This document shows positions 49,701 to 61,281 of a stretch of 64,000 nt of DNA, one piece after another. The stretch covers positions 125,750,123 to 125,814,122 of the forward strand of contig NC_088202.1 in assembly GCF_037126465.1 (NCBI RefSeq), written 5' to 3'. The notes beneath the pieces were generated by a model. It searched no databases. It was not told the origin of the DNA and worked only from the letters and a program-made list of their open reading frames with translations. A program made the position numbers and the translations under genes. This DNA comes from Ornithodoros turicata (taxonomy: Eukaryota > Arthropoda > Arachnida > Ixodida > Argasidae). Each line of letters starts with the position of its first letter. Position 1 is the first letter of the stretch.

Positions 49701-50344
49701 TGTTAGCTTGGACAGCTTAAATCGATGAATAGCCAAAAGGAGCCTTTTTTTCTTCTCTCTATCTCTTTGTGGCGTTTCTGATAGTAGGATTATATCATGA
49801 AACGAAATATAAATCAAGGGTGAGGTATTGGATCTACCACACGACATTTGCGTTTACTGCGCAGTCTGCAAAAAAGAATAAATGCAAGCAAGCCTCCTAG
49901 TGCCAAAAAAGAAACAAAATCAAGAGTCGTGTTATTCCGGGGCTACGTGAAAGTCAAAGGTCACACGAGCCCAAACGGTAAGGGTTGATAAAATCATGTA
50001 GATGCTCAAGCACATAGAACGTTAGAGTAGGCATTGTTGTTAGGCACAAAACGCTAGACAATGATATCGGTGTATAGAGCTACATTCTGCATTGGAAACA
50101 TCTGAGATGAGCATTGTCTTCGTGCCCACATACTGGCATGATCCGGGCAACTGAAAATAGGGTAGAGAGATACACACCGCCACATAAACTTTCTTGTCAG
50201 ATCTGCGTTGTACAAAACATCGACCAAGGCTTTTTTTTTCTTTTTAAGCCAATGACGCTGACCTGCAGTCTTATCAAGCTTGCAGAATAGATGTGAGTTG
50301 AAGCGAAAGGAAACAGTACCGGAAAATAATTGTTCCCGCAACAT
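46753..50344. other. Antp intron; repeat-poor at 47.2-48.2 kb
   Basis: A simple repeat of 14 C followed by (CA)8 is at 47000-47029. 47230-48130 has no visible repeat and contains TTTAATGGCG (about 47930-47940), a homeodomain-like core next to an ATGGC core. Several minus-strand frames of 80-116 codons overlap there without motifs. A-rich runs near 48750-48780 and 48974-48990. Confidence 0.4.
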
Positions 50345-50520
50345 GTACGACATTTAGCGTCTTCTGGTGGTGGTTGGGTGTCATTTCCGTCTTGTTGCTC
50401 GAGGGAGGGATCGTGCGTCCTGGGCTGACTTCACAGGGAACTGCGCCGACATTTGTCTTAAAGAGTCTCAGAAAAACCCAGGGAAAACACACAGACAGCA
50501 CAGCCCGGGTCGCCTCCCAG
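50345..50520 (-). mobile_element. Truncated copy of the tRNA-derived SINE family
   Basis: On the minus strand it reads GTGCTGTCTGTG, TTTTCCCTGGG, AATGTCGGCGCAGTTCCC, GAAGTCAGCCCAGGACGC, in the order expected for the SINE body, and it shares GTGCTGTCT, CCCTGAAGTCGGCCCAGGACGC-like blocks with the copy at 55148-55412. The tRNA-like head is missing and the 3' part is diverged. Confidence 0.7.
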
Positions 50521-52029
50521 TATAGGCGTGGAATGCCATCACCGTATAGCCCCTACGCCACGGCAGCTGGATTTAGCGTTAGCTGCATTTCGAAAAAAAA
50601 AAGAAAAAGAAAAGAGCTAGAGTCTGATGCGCTACGCGCACAACAATTCCCAATTTCAGGTTCCTTTTATTTTGTCTCTTTTTCTTAGGACTTGAAATTA
50701 CGCATTATACAGGAGCGTGACACGACGTGATGGTTACGCGAACTTTTACCCCAAAGTTTTTACGGTAAAGTCAGAGGGAGTCACAGCACCTTCTATTTGG
50801 ACGCCGGTAACATTTTCTCGTATTTGCAAAGTGGTGAAAGGTAACGGAAGCGCGTGTGGCATTCCTAAACGTGAGGTATCTGTAACCGCGGTTGAAAGGG
50901 TTGCCGTTCGTCGGCCTTCATATCGAAATCAGGCTCTGTGCAGCTCTTTGAGTTTCGCCCCAGAACATTACACGGAGATACGATGTATAGAATATAGATG
51001 TACACAAACCTCAACGTTAATGAGTATCGCGACACATATGTACGATACAGGCTGCGACCCATGGGACACATGTAGGGGTTATATCGAGATTCAGCGCGCT
51101 ATGCAGGCACGGTTTTCTATTTCGCAATGTTAGAAAAATGGCCAACTTCTGCAGTGGTGCAACATCGAAATCCTTCGGAGCGCTCCCTACATCCGAAAGG
51201 TGCCCCTCCGAATCCATTTGCTTTGAAAACAAATGATCCGGAAAGGGAAAAGGTGGCCAGCGCAAGGAGAGAAATGTGACTCCGCTCGAGGGAGACATGA
51301 AATATGAAATCCCTCGTCTCGCCCATAGGACGGGAAAAGAGAAATGTTTGCCCGGAAAGGTATCTCTCTCCTGGTAAGCCTTGAGGCACGAAGAAAAATG
51401 AGAAGACGAACAGTTTGCAATTAATTGGAGGGCCGTATCTCGCCGGCACGCTCCACGGGCGCAAAGCACAGCTGCCAGAAAGAATGTTGCGTCAAAACGA
51501 AAGAGGGTACCTTCTTCTTTTCTTCCAACAGATAACGCAAAGAAAATGAAAGGAATGCGAGGAAAGAAGTATACAAGCAACCGGTGTGAACATCCTCCTT
51601 CACATTGCGTACCGTGCAACGTAACTTTCTAGCTGCTGTAGTTGTGTATATGGGCAAAACCCCCACGTTCTGGTGTCTTATGCGTTCTTGCCAATTATTT
51701 ATGCCTTCAAGTTTATTGTGGATACTAGGGTCCACTTGCACGGACATAGTGGCACGTCCCCTGTATAGCTTTTGGTGTGCTTTACTCACCAGAAGTATTG
51801 AGGACAGCGCGTACCTGAAGCACTACCGAGGCTACTGGGGGCACCACCGAGGAATCTGCTCACCTTTCGTATACAAGCGGGCCCAGGATCAACCAGCGAG
51901 CGTAGCAATTGCGCGAGCTATATTTTCTTGGATAGTCCACCGGTTACTGGAGTTTCACCGCTCCTCGTAGGATAATGATAAATCAAGTGTTTGTTAAACG
52001 ATGTGGCCACTCTATATCCATCGCCCTCC
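50521..52029. other. Antp intron, no gene recognised
   Basis: The longest open frame in the window (51017-51619, minus, 200 codons) is here. It has no recognisable domain, is crossed by two other open minus-strand frames, and is poor in features of a real protein, so I do not call it coding. Confidence 0.4.
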
Positions 52030-52564
52030 ACACTCTAAGAAAAAAAAGGAGTAAAACGGGGAGTAATTGCAGCTTCTACTCCCCTAGTTCCCAATTACTC
52101 CCCATTTTAGTCCCCTAACCCGACATTTAGTCCCGACATTTACTCCCCAGGACTGCCAATTGTCAGTAAACTTCGCGAATGGTCTCATGAATGCAACAGT
52201 ATACGTAAATATGGTCCCTTGGTCAATTTGAACGACATAAGGCTGTATAACTCAGACAACGTAGCAATTTTCCAGCCACACAGAGTGAGAAATAGTTAGC
52301 GCATCTTTCTTCGCAAATTTTGCCCTATGTATGGCGCAAGATTTTACATCACTCGATATATCACGGTTGACGGTTTGCTTCAAAGTATTTTCATGCATGC
52401 ACACGAATTGTGTACCTGGGACTCTTACAACAGCGCGTGAAATGCAGTCTCCACTCTGTGACATTCATTTACTCCCGTGCATTTACTCCCGAAAGGGACT
52501 ATTTTTTGTGGCAGTGCATTTAGTCCCCAAAAGGAGTAAAAGTACTACTTATTTTCTTAAGGTG
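52030..52564. mobile_element. MITE of the AAAGGAGTAAAA type
   Basis: The left end ACACTCTAAGAAAAAAAAGG and the right end (read inward GCACCTTAAGAAAATAAG) form a terminal repeat, with AAGGAGTAAAA repeated just inside both ends. ACTCCCC/TAGTCCCC motifs recur through the first 130 bp and again near 52470-52530. The centre (about 52150-52460) looks unrelated and could be a capture or insertion. Confidence 0.7.
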
Positions 52565-54425
52565 CATAGCCCTTCAAACCAGTGTGTGGACAAATATTTC
52601 ACTTGTAGTTGGAATAAGCAGCAATAGAGCTCCTCTGAATTACCACACAGAACGTCGTATATAAAAATTCGCGGAATTCATTACGAAGGAAAAAGACACA
52701 TGCCAGCTTCAGTATGCAGACCTTAGGGTCCTCGATCGCACAGCAAATGAAATTTCGCCCTTTTGCCGGCGCAAGATACCGAACGCGCAACGACCACGTC
52801 TAAAGAGCACAATGAAAACCTGGCGATTTTTAGTTCGGACTCGAGCCACACAGCTCGAGGCTCAGACATGCCATCACCCACATAGGCATGTCCGCTCGAC
52901 AGGATGGTATCGAACATTAAACTATATGCTTTCCTCGCTGGAAGGTGGAAGCACACCGTGATACTCCTTTCCTGGACAGCAAAATCAAGCAGTAATGGCG
53001 CGTCCAGGAAAGGAGGCGGCGCTCGCAAGAACAATGGTGCGCAAAATCGCCCTTTTTGTTACTGTCAATTAGCCACAGACAACATTTTGGTTCGCGATAG
53101 TCAACGTCCGCTGACTCTCACAGACAGGCCGGGACGTTAAATCAAGAGAAAAGTTTAGCTTTGTCCTTACTTCCGTCTTCAGTGAGTGAAAAGCACCGTC
53201 AGGGGACTGCAAGAGCAGCAAGAACTGACAGCGTGTAAAGCTCATGAGACCAGGTTCCTATTTGCTTCGATATTTATCATCATTATCTCTGCGCAGCACA
53301 ACTCTCCTGAAACTATCCTGATGAATCTTGGGTTTAATTAGTACGTGATTGATTTTGTTATTAACCTTATTTTTTTCTCCTCCTCTTATAGCATGGGGGG
53401 AGGGAGGAGGAGAAAAAGTCGTAGGAAGAAGAATTTTTTAGAAGATGGTTCTGGTGCAGATAGCAATACAGCTGGCGCTCGGAGAAACGTTAACGAGTGT
53501 TTCCTCGCACGCAATTTATATGCATATGCGCAGAAAGCGAATATCAAGAGAAAAGTCTATCTTGTTAAGAATGTAATGTATGCCGCTGCGCCTCCAAGGA
53601 AGGTTAATGAAACTTGGCGTCGTCGCGTATGAAATACTTGGGGCCCCCTGTACACGCAGCAAGGGTTTCTGTATCCTCACCTCCGAATTTTGCTTGCGAA
53701 ACATCCACAAAGCCATCGAACCAAGGGGGGCTCGCCGGTCTTCCCCACCAATGGCAGCGGGGAGGGGCTTTGTGGCTTCGAATTGGGATGCCATCTTGAT
53801 TTATGGAGACGCTTTGAGCTCAACCTGCCGCATGATCACGTGGCCTTCTCGGCTTCCAATTCGCGGTGGATGACCACGAATTGCTCAACTGAAACAGCCT
53901 CAAGTCCAGTGATGAGTACCTTCGTATAGCGTGCGGAGCGGTCATTATATGATGCACAATCTGACGATTTCCCTTTTTGGTATTCTGCTCCACGTTGATA
54001 TAGAATAGAAACGTTTATCCAGATTGTTCCGAGCCTACATACTGTAGTGCTCTACGTGATAAAAAAAGCACAAAGTAGATGATCAGTCGAAAATAAAGTG
54101 TATAATCATCCGTCACAGTTAAAGACCTGACATAGAATCCTGCATGGTATCAGAAAATGGTAGATATATATGAGGTAAACAGCCGAGATAACATGAGACG
54201 CATACGGGTGTGGCTTATTTATTTATTTATTTTTCTGGTTTTCTGACGAGAATTTCGTGCGCAGGAATAGGGACGTAGTCTTTGTAGCTTTGCCCTTTCT
54301 AAACTCACTCGATTCAGTGTTTAAGAAGTCCAGGAAAAATCCAAAAGGATTGCAAGTGTGATCAAACAGGGCCGCCTTAATAAATTTACAGATGATGATG
54401 CTACACCGGAGGGAGCGTCATGGTG
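52565..54425. other. Antp intron, no gene recognised
   Basis: A local inverted run of TTCTCCTCCTC and GAGGAGGAGAA is at 53373-53413. A plus-strand frame at 53580-53873 (97 codons) lacks motifs and may be repeat-derived. Confidence 0.4.
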
Positions 54426-54449
54426 GACGCTACACTGGAGTGTAGCGTC
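54426..54449. repeat. Perfect 11-bp-arm palindrome
   Basis: GACGCTACACT, GG, AGTGTAGCGTC: exact arms with a 2-base centre. GGAGCGTC and GGTGGACGC just before it echo the arm. Too short to assign. Confidence 0.7.
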
Positions 54450-54859
54450 AAACCGTGTACGCATGTTATATACGTGTGCGCTCGAAATTATTATACGGCT
54501 ATCCTATTGTGATGCTCGCAGATGAATTCCTGATTTGCACCGGACATCCTTGCACATTCACGGCTACTTTGTTTTTTTTTTTTTTTAATGGCAGCAAAAT
54601 TGTTGGTGCGCCATAAAAATGTCAGTCATCAACAAAGGCATCGTCATTTTTCGCATAAAAAGCATGCTGTATACGATAGACGGACGAAGACAACTATCCC
54701 TTTTCTCCACGCATGCCGATCATGACGTTTCACGTGCTTGGAGCGTGAATTTAAAATTCTCAGCGATATTAATGCGCCACAGAGATAATAATCCGCGAAG
54801 AGCTTGAAACGAAGCTTGCAGCGCCGGTTCATTGCATTTATTTCTTATACTTCAGCGGA

Positions 54860-55617
54860 GGCCTTTCACGGTGGTCTCCCGGCTGAATAATTCGTAAACA
54901 GGTGGAGCTATCGAAAACTTTTCAGTCATCATTCCTCAGACATCAGCCAAGAACTGAGCAGTGTACGGTTCATTTGCATACGCTCATTAATTAAACAAAT
55001 CTCTTGACTTTTAAATTTTGCTTCGGACACTTTGGGGCGAAAACTATTCCAGGAAAAAACCCGAACCAATTAATTACTCTAGAAATAAGTGTCGACGCTG
55101 GTTTTCTTCTCTTCTTCTGAAACATTTTTCGCTGAAAGTCTTAGTCGACCAGCGGCATGGTTGCGCTCGTTGGTGGTAGCCAAGGTCATGCTGAAGACTG
55201 AGAGGTGGTGGGTTCGAATTCTACCACCGGCTGTGCTGTCTCAGGTTTTCCCTGAAGTCCTGAAGAGCTCCCCCTGAAGTCGGCCCAGGACGCATACTAA
55301 TCCCCCTGTCCCCCCCACCCCTTCCTGCTGCCCTCTCTCCATCTGTCCACATCTGTACACCGCTCATAGCCACAGTTGCTTCGAGGCGCTAACACGGAAT
55401 TTAAAAAAAAAACTGTCTTGGTCGGTAAAGCAGGGGTTCCGAAAGCGTCCGAAGTAAAATTGAAAAGTTAGGAGTTTTATTTAATTAATGAGCGTATATG
55501 CAACTGAGCCGCTCACTTCTTGGCCGATGTCTCGGGGATGCTCACTGAAAAGAAAGATTTTCGATAGCACCACCTGTTTACTAATTATTCAACCGGGGGG
55601 ACCTTCGTGAAACACCC
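54860..55617. mobile_element. Large foldback element, copy A, interrupted by a SINE
   Basis: The left arm (54860-55110) and right arm (about 55430-55617) are imperfect inverted repeats. Paired landmarks: CCCGGCTGAATAATTCGTAAACAGGTGG with its complement around 55570-55595 (positions only), GCTATCGAAAA with TTTTCGATAGC, ACGCTCATTAATTAAA with TTTAATTAATGAGCGT. The outer right end is ACCTTCGTGAAACACCC. The same sequences occur in copy B at 58495-59430. The loop is occupied by the SINE at 55148-55412. Confidence 0.8.
55148..55412 (+). mobile_element. tRNA-derived SINE with likely target duplication
   Basis: A tRNA-like head with B box GGTTCGAATTC (55211-55221) is followed by GGCTGTGCTGTC, TTTTCCCTGAAGTCC, GAAGTCGGCCCAGGACGCAT, CCATCTGTCCACATCTGTAC and ends GCTAACACGGAATT plus an A tail (55403-55412). 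GTCTTAGTCG (55138-55147) before and GTCTTGGTCG (55415-55424) after match at 9 of 10, a plausible target duplication. It is nested in foldback copy A, so it is the younger insertion. Confidence 0.82.
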
Positions 55618-58494
55618 AGTATCTATCTCAAGAAACCTGAAAGCTCCCAGGAGGAAGCTGCCACACTTGTCGTCACATTAGCGCTGTCTACGATCCGCTA
55701 TACGAGAAACTGTTATGCTGTATAGATCTCTCCACAATGGCAATTACTTGCTGCGGCTTGTGCAATCCAGTTTGAAACGATATGAGCGCCACTCACGTGT
55801 ACTTTGTGTCTTCCAGTATCCGTTATATCTATTGAACTTTGATATAGAACATAGTTGTAAAGTCACGAACTACTGTTATTGCTGCAAATAGATATTTAAA
55901 ATGCGAACTAATAACAGCGATTTTATTACTCTTACACATATAATCATATTTCGCCACATTTTGTCCTTAGCGTTGTCGAACGACACCGCCTATTCGGCTC
56001 AGTGCAGAGCGGACAAATCCTCCAACCCCTGACCTCCGCTCCAAAACCTGGGGCGCTGCTGTTTAACGCAGACATTTCCCAATGAACACCGATGGGTATA
56101 AAGACGACAATCAGAGCGGGTGAGAATGAAAAAGCACAAAGTGACCCTTAGCTATTTATACACGCGAACAAATAAAAACATATCCCTGTTATCTTTGAAA
56201 ATAGCGAAGACGAACGACAACTTTCTATTACTCCGATTTCAGCTTCCTCTTCCAACACGTAACATTCGCACGTTGTCTCTCTCTTTTCCCCTTCTTGCAT
56301 TTTGCTCATTCCAAACTTTTGCGAGGAGCTCAAAATCTTCTTTTGTTTTTCCCTGTTCCCCTTTCGAGCTTTCAGATATCGTCGAAAATAAATGGTATAT
56401 TCCGAATTTTCCATTTGTTCAGCTAGAGCAGGAAGAGATAGAAGGGCCGAATGAAGAAAAAAAAAAGAAAAAAGAGAAGGTGCAAGAGAACACTGCAGGA
56501 GCTGGCATGCTCTCGGTGCATCTCATAAAGTGGGAAGAAAAACGAAAGGGGGGGGGGGGGGGAAAGTAGAAAAAAAGAAAAATTGGGAATGAATGACTCG
56601 CATTTTCCAGAGTGACGTATATATCAGGAAGCCAATCCATGCAGAGCCTCCGCGCTCCACTGGGCCTTATCTCGATCTTCAGTGTTTCCTGCGCAGCGTG
56701 GACTCTCTTTCTGTATACGCGAGCCCTCGTAATTAAAGCTCTCGAACCTAATTATGTAAATTGAACTTTCCCATCTCCCTTACGCGGAACCCCAAAACTC
56801 CAATCCAAAATCTGATTCAACGCGGCTACAATAGATACGCCGATTAATGGCGGATTACTGGAAGAAGAACGAAGGCTCAAAAAGCGGAAGCGATCCTGGC
56901 GTTCGCGCAGAATCGCTCTCTTTATCAGTGACGTGCCCGTCTCGGCACATTTTCTCCAAATGCGCAGCACCAATGTCACAGAGGACAATGCGATCAGTGT
57001 TTCTCGAACTATCGCGAAGAGGAGAAGTGAGGGAAGGTTTAATTATTGGTCAGAGCCACGCTTCGCCTTAATTAGGCCTTTCTAAAGGCAGTACACACAA
57101 GAGAAACTGGCCCGGGCTTGATTAGCTTTGTTCTCAGCCTTTTCATCCCGCGCGCTATGTACCAGAGAGCCAGCAAAAATGCCTGTCACAAGGGGAAAGC
57201 CGTCGGTAAACAACACAGCTCTCTCGGTGCCGTTGTTTTAATGGGCGGAAGGTGCCTGGCGTGATCGACGTCTTCAATTTCGGCCACAGCAGCGGCCAGG
57301 ATCGCACAATTTCCGAGCGTTGCTTCGCGCTTCATTGTGTGACGGCTCGTATCCGTCTTCTCTTGCTGCTGGAACGGCTGCGGTGGTTGCAGCAGCAGCC
57401 CGCGTGCCACAGCAAGACGGATGTCGTGGAAGTATAAAAGCGAGCACTGCGGCATTCAACGAGCGGCGTAGCGTATAGCATGCCATTATATGTGCTACCA
57501 TCCAACATCCGCGGGAAGCGAAAGCTAAGCAGTCCCTGTACGCGAGTATCATATAAAAAAACATAGCTCAATCGCTAACATGGTTTACCTAACCAGAAAG
57601 TGACAGCGAAGCAGAACAAGATACTATAAATTGTATCGGCATGATGTTCTTGCTGGCGTGTTTTGTGTCCCGATGAAATCAACTCGCTCGTCATGCTACC
57701 AAAAGACCTGATGCACGATTCTGCGTTCCCTCTACAGGCATTGTCAGAAGAAAAGTTAAATGAATAATAAATAACAATTGGGAGGAGATTTACGCGTGAA
57801 GTCGCGCTCGGCTTTGGGTACTTGGCGAAATCGGTGAAATTCCCAGTCTAGTGCATTAAAAATATGAATAAATTAAGGTTGTTATTTGAAGCAAATAACA
57901 ATGATTAGAAGGTACCGGTATACTAGAAGATATAGGTACTCACATTATTTAGCTAAATCAAACTGGCTTGGCAAGGTAAGGAAAAGTGTATATCAAGAAA
58001 AATATGAAAATGGTGGCCTCCTACAAACACAGCCAAATAAAACTACGACATATAAGCTTAAAATTTATTGTATACCGTACATTGTTTCCAGCAACGAGTG
58101 ACGCAGATTTCCGGCGCACGTTAATGATCCCCAGGTGGTCGGAATTATCCGCAGCGGTACACCCTGCGGCGCGTGCAGTATATGTAGCCACACAAGTGCA
58201 TAGGCGGACTCACCTGACGTGTAAATCTGCTCCCTATTATTATTTATTAATATTATTAGTCCACAGGGTTGTGGCACTTTGAATTCTTATTGTTGTTGCT
58301 GTCCTCATTGAATTACAAATGCGTAACACGAACGGGGGTGACTCTGTGGACGCTGCCTGTTGTAGACGCACCTGTAGAGGCAAAACAGTCAGAACATGTG
58401 TGCGTGAAGCGGATGTTGTTCTGTGTTAACAGAATGACAACATGATATGCTAACATTTTAACTACATTATTTCCAGTTGCGAGACATCCCTGGA
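55618..58494. other. Antp intron; repeat-poor at 56.6-57.5 kb
   Basis: Purine tract with A/G runs at 56455-56585. 56640-57480 shows no repeat and holds GATTAATGGCGGATTA (about 56842-56857) and several TAATTA cores (56733, 57030, 57069). Short open frames only. Confidence 0.4.
57433..57440 (+). promoter_or_regulatory. Possible TATA box in CpG-rich DNA
   Basis: TATAAAAG follows a GC-rich stretch (57250-57430) and is followed 25-30 bases later by ATTCAACGAGCGGCG, a weak initiator match. It would drive transcription opposite to Antp. No open frame with a motif follows, so this is a weak candidate only. Confidence 0.2.
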
Positions 58495-59430
58495 CTATAC
58501 CGCGTGTTTCATCGGGATGTCCCCCGGCTGAATAATTCGTGAATAGCTGGCGCCATCGAAGAACTTTCCTTTTGGTAAAGATCCTTGGGACATTGACCGG
58601 CCATGAACTGTGCAGTGGGCGGCTCATTTGCATACGCTCAGTAAGTAGTTAAACATCCTAACTTTTAAATTTTACTTCGCCCGCTTTCAGAACCACCGTT
58701 TTACATACCCGGACCTTCAGCGAAAAATATTCAAAGAAACCGCGTCGACACTTAGTGATTTTATCGAGTAATTAATCGGTTTCGGTTTGAATATTTCTTG
58801 TGCGGAGTAGTGCATCAATGCGCTCCTTGGGTCAGCTATCCAGCTGTCAAGTTCGTGTTCATCCGCCTGATTGGCGCATGGGGGTGACGGAAGATAAGTA
58901 ACAGCCACAAGATCACAGAGACACTTTGACGTTCCTCCTCCTTCTCCACCCGATTAGTTCACACAGCCGTAGCGGTGCATTCGCTATCATCAATGATAAG
59001 AGCACGCTATCTCACATACGGAACGACAGTGCTGTCAGCGCTGTTCCTAATCTTCCGTCGCCCCATTGCGTGAACCAGGCGGATTAACACGAAATTGACA
59101 GCCGGATAACTGATACAATGAGCGCATTGGTGCACTGCTCCGCACAAGAAATGTTTAAAACGAAACCAATTAATTACTCGAAAAAAAAAAATCACTGAAT
59201 CGCAGAAGGTCCCGATACGTAAAACAGAGGTTCCGTAAGCGTAGAAAGTAAAATTTAAAAGTTAGGATGTTGATTTAGTTAATGAGCCAACGTTGAGCAT
59301 ATGCAAATGAGCCGCTACTCAAGTTCATGGCCGGTGTCCCAAGGATCTTTACTAAAAAGAAAGTTCTTCGATGGTACCACCTGTTCACGAATTCCTCAGC
59401 CAGGGGACCTTCGTGAAACATCCGGTATAG
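58495..59430. mobile_element. Large foldback element, copy B, about 390-bp arms
   Basis: The outer ends CTATACC (58495) and GGTATAG (59430) are exact complements. The arms (58495-58890 and about 59045-59430) pair through CCCCCGGCTGA, CTTTCCTTTTGGTAAAGATCC, GGACATTGACCGGCCATGAA, TTTAAATTTTACTT, and further in GAGTAATTAATCGGTTTCG and TTTCTTGTGCGGAG. The spacer is only about 150 bp, so some 85% of the element is inverted repeat. It is related to copy A at 54860. No coding capacity; family not recognised. Confidence 0.85.
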
Positions 59431-61112
59431 CTGCCGGCCAGTTGACATCATATTTTCATATCTTCCTCTTGACAGCCGCGGTATCTGCTCAGAATGCACC
59501 AAAGAGAGAAAGTCCCATGTTCTTAACTGTTAGTGTCGATCCAATACCTCGCTAACCTATGGTCATATTTATTACCCAAAAAACCGACTGCTTATCGGAT
59601 TTCTCGTCTTGGTAATGTAACTCAGAAAACCAGAGAATCCACAGAAGTCGTCAGAAAAATACCACATGCAACAATTCTGCGTGTTATTCATGCGTACTGA
59701 AAGCGTTATGAATGTTGTAGAGGGATTAATCAAACAGGTACTTAGTTGTGATAATGAATCATATAGCAAGACGGCTTGAACAAGAGGTCAGCAGAACAGA
59801 AACACGGTATTCTGACGGTATTCAGACACGGTATTCTGAATCTGCGAAGACTGCAATACACGTTACCATTGATAACTAAAACACAACCGAGACATGCTTG
59901 TGTCATTTTGTGAGCAGTATGTGTCAACCAGTATTGTTGAAGAAAAAGAAAAGAAGTGACCGATAACACAGAAAAGCTGACATTACAACAACAATAATAC
60001 TTACGACAGGAAAATGTGCGCTAATGATGTCGTTACATAGTGTCGGGCGTAACAGGTCGTTAATACTTTCCTTACCGCAGCCACATAGCGCGTCGATAAC
60101 CGGTGATCGACGGTTCGCGAACCGTGCTACTCGTCCTCCAAAGAACATATGTACAAGTAGTGGCACTTGGTGGACACTATAAACACTAGGAAATGGCTTC
60201 CACTTTCCCGTATAGCTCTTCCGGGTCGCGGTGATTTATGCAGGGTGAAGGTTTTTATCTTAGTCGCGGCGTCGCGTTTCAGCGGCGGACCTCTTTCGCA
60301 AATGCGGAATACTCGCACTTGTAGCATATTTGGCTTCGATTCCGTTTATTAGAACGCAAATAACGACTCTGAAGGTGTTATATAATCAGATTTTTGTCCT
60401 TAATGTGTGGATACGTATACCTTGGACTGTTGCTGTTCTTCCTGTCTCGAGACTAACCGGGAGGAATAGAACAGCCGTGAAATAACAACATGTGGTACAA
60501 GAACAGGAAACCAGAACGTGATACCAATGTTTTCTCCAGAAATTATGGTGTTAATTTCTGTTTTACTCCTTCAATGAACTCTGTCACTCAGTAACATGAA
60601 CAACATGGGTGTTGACGCTATTTTCCACAACTGAGGAACTTCTTGATCCAGAGTGTTGATATTTGAATATATTATTTCTGACAAAATTTGCCACATTTTG
60701 TATATTGTGGAACTTGCAGATTGATATTATTGTTCAAGATGCAGGCGCATCTTCATGAGTGAGTGAGTGAAAAAGAAAAAAAATGGAGAAAAGTGGCACC
60801 ACCAACGTGGAAGCCGGCTCCTCCATACCACGTAGACAACTACGAAAACATACCAATAGTCACACAAAGCCAGAACAGTGAAAAAAGGAAAAAAGAGGTT
60901 TCTGCTGTTTGCACCGATTTTTTGTGTTCCAAAATTAATTTTGGAAATGCATGGAAAGCTTTGTTTCTGAAACTTCCATCATTCGATAGGTAATTCATTT
61001 GGTTACGTTTTCGTATATATCAATATATTTTGAAGTGATACTGTCAGCCACAAAAAATATATTTATTAAACTACACATGGCTTTTTTTTCCCGGTGGTAA
61101 GAAAATGGTTAA
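59431..61112. other. Antp intron, no gene recognised
   Basis: A short tandem of ACGGTATTCTGA-like units is at 59802-59838. A GAGTGAGTGAGTGAAAAAGAAAAAAAA tract is at about 60754-60783 and may be a retroelement tail. No supported gene. Confidence 0.4.
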
Positions 61113-61114
61113 TA

Positions 61115-61279
61115 GTGAGTTTTAGTATATCGTACGCTATCGCCTTGGCGTACGTAAGGGATAGCGTTGGTGGTTCTGCGCACGCGCAGAACGTAAAGAA
61201 AGCTTTGCGCATTGCGCAGAACTACCACGCTATTCCTTGTGTACGCAAAGGCGACAGCGTACGTTATACTAAAACTCAC
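61115..61279. mobile_element. Tc1/mariner-like MITE, copy 1
   Basis: TA flanks both sides (61113-61114, 61280-61281). The 165-bp element is almost wholly palindromic, with about 72-bp arms: GTGAGTTTTAGTATAWCGTA at each end, then GCGTACG, ATAGCGT and GTTCTGCGCA, with a centre CGTAAAGAAAGCTTT. It pairs with copy 2 at 63348. No coding capacity. Confidence 0.9.
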
Positions 61280-61281
61280 TA

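Noticed and set aside
51017..51619. Longest open frame in the window (200 codons, minus strand)
   Set aside because: It has no recognisable domain, and other frames over the same bases are also open for about 80-115 codons. No splice or promoter context was found.
56120..56569. 149-codon plus-strand frame ending in Lys/Glu and Gly runs
   Set aside because: The end is translated poly-A/G sequence and the rest has no motif.
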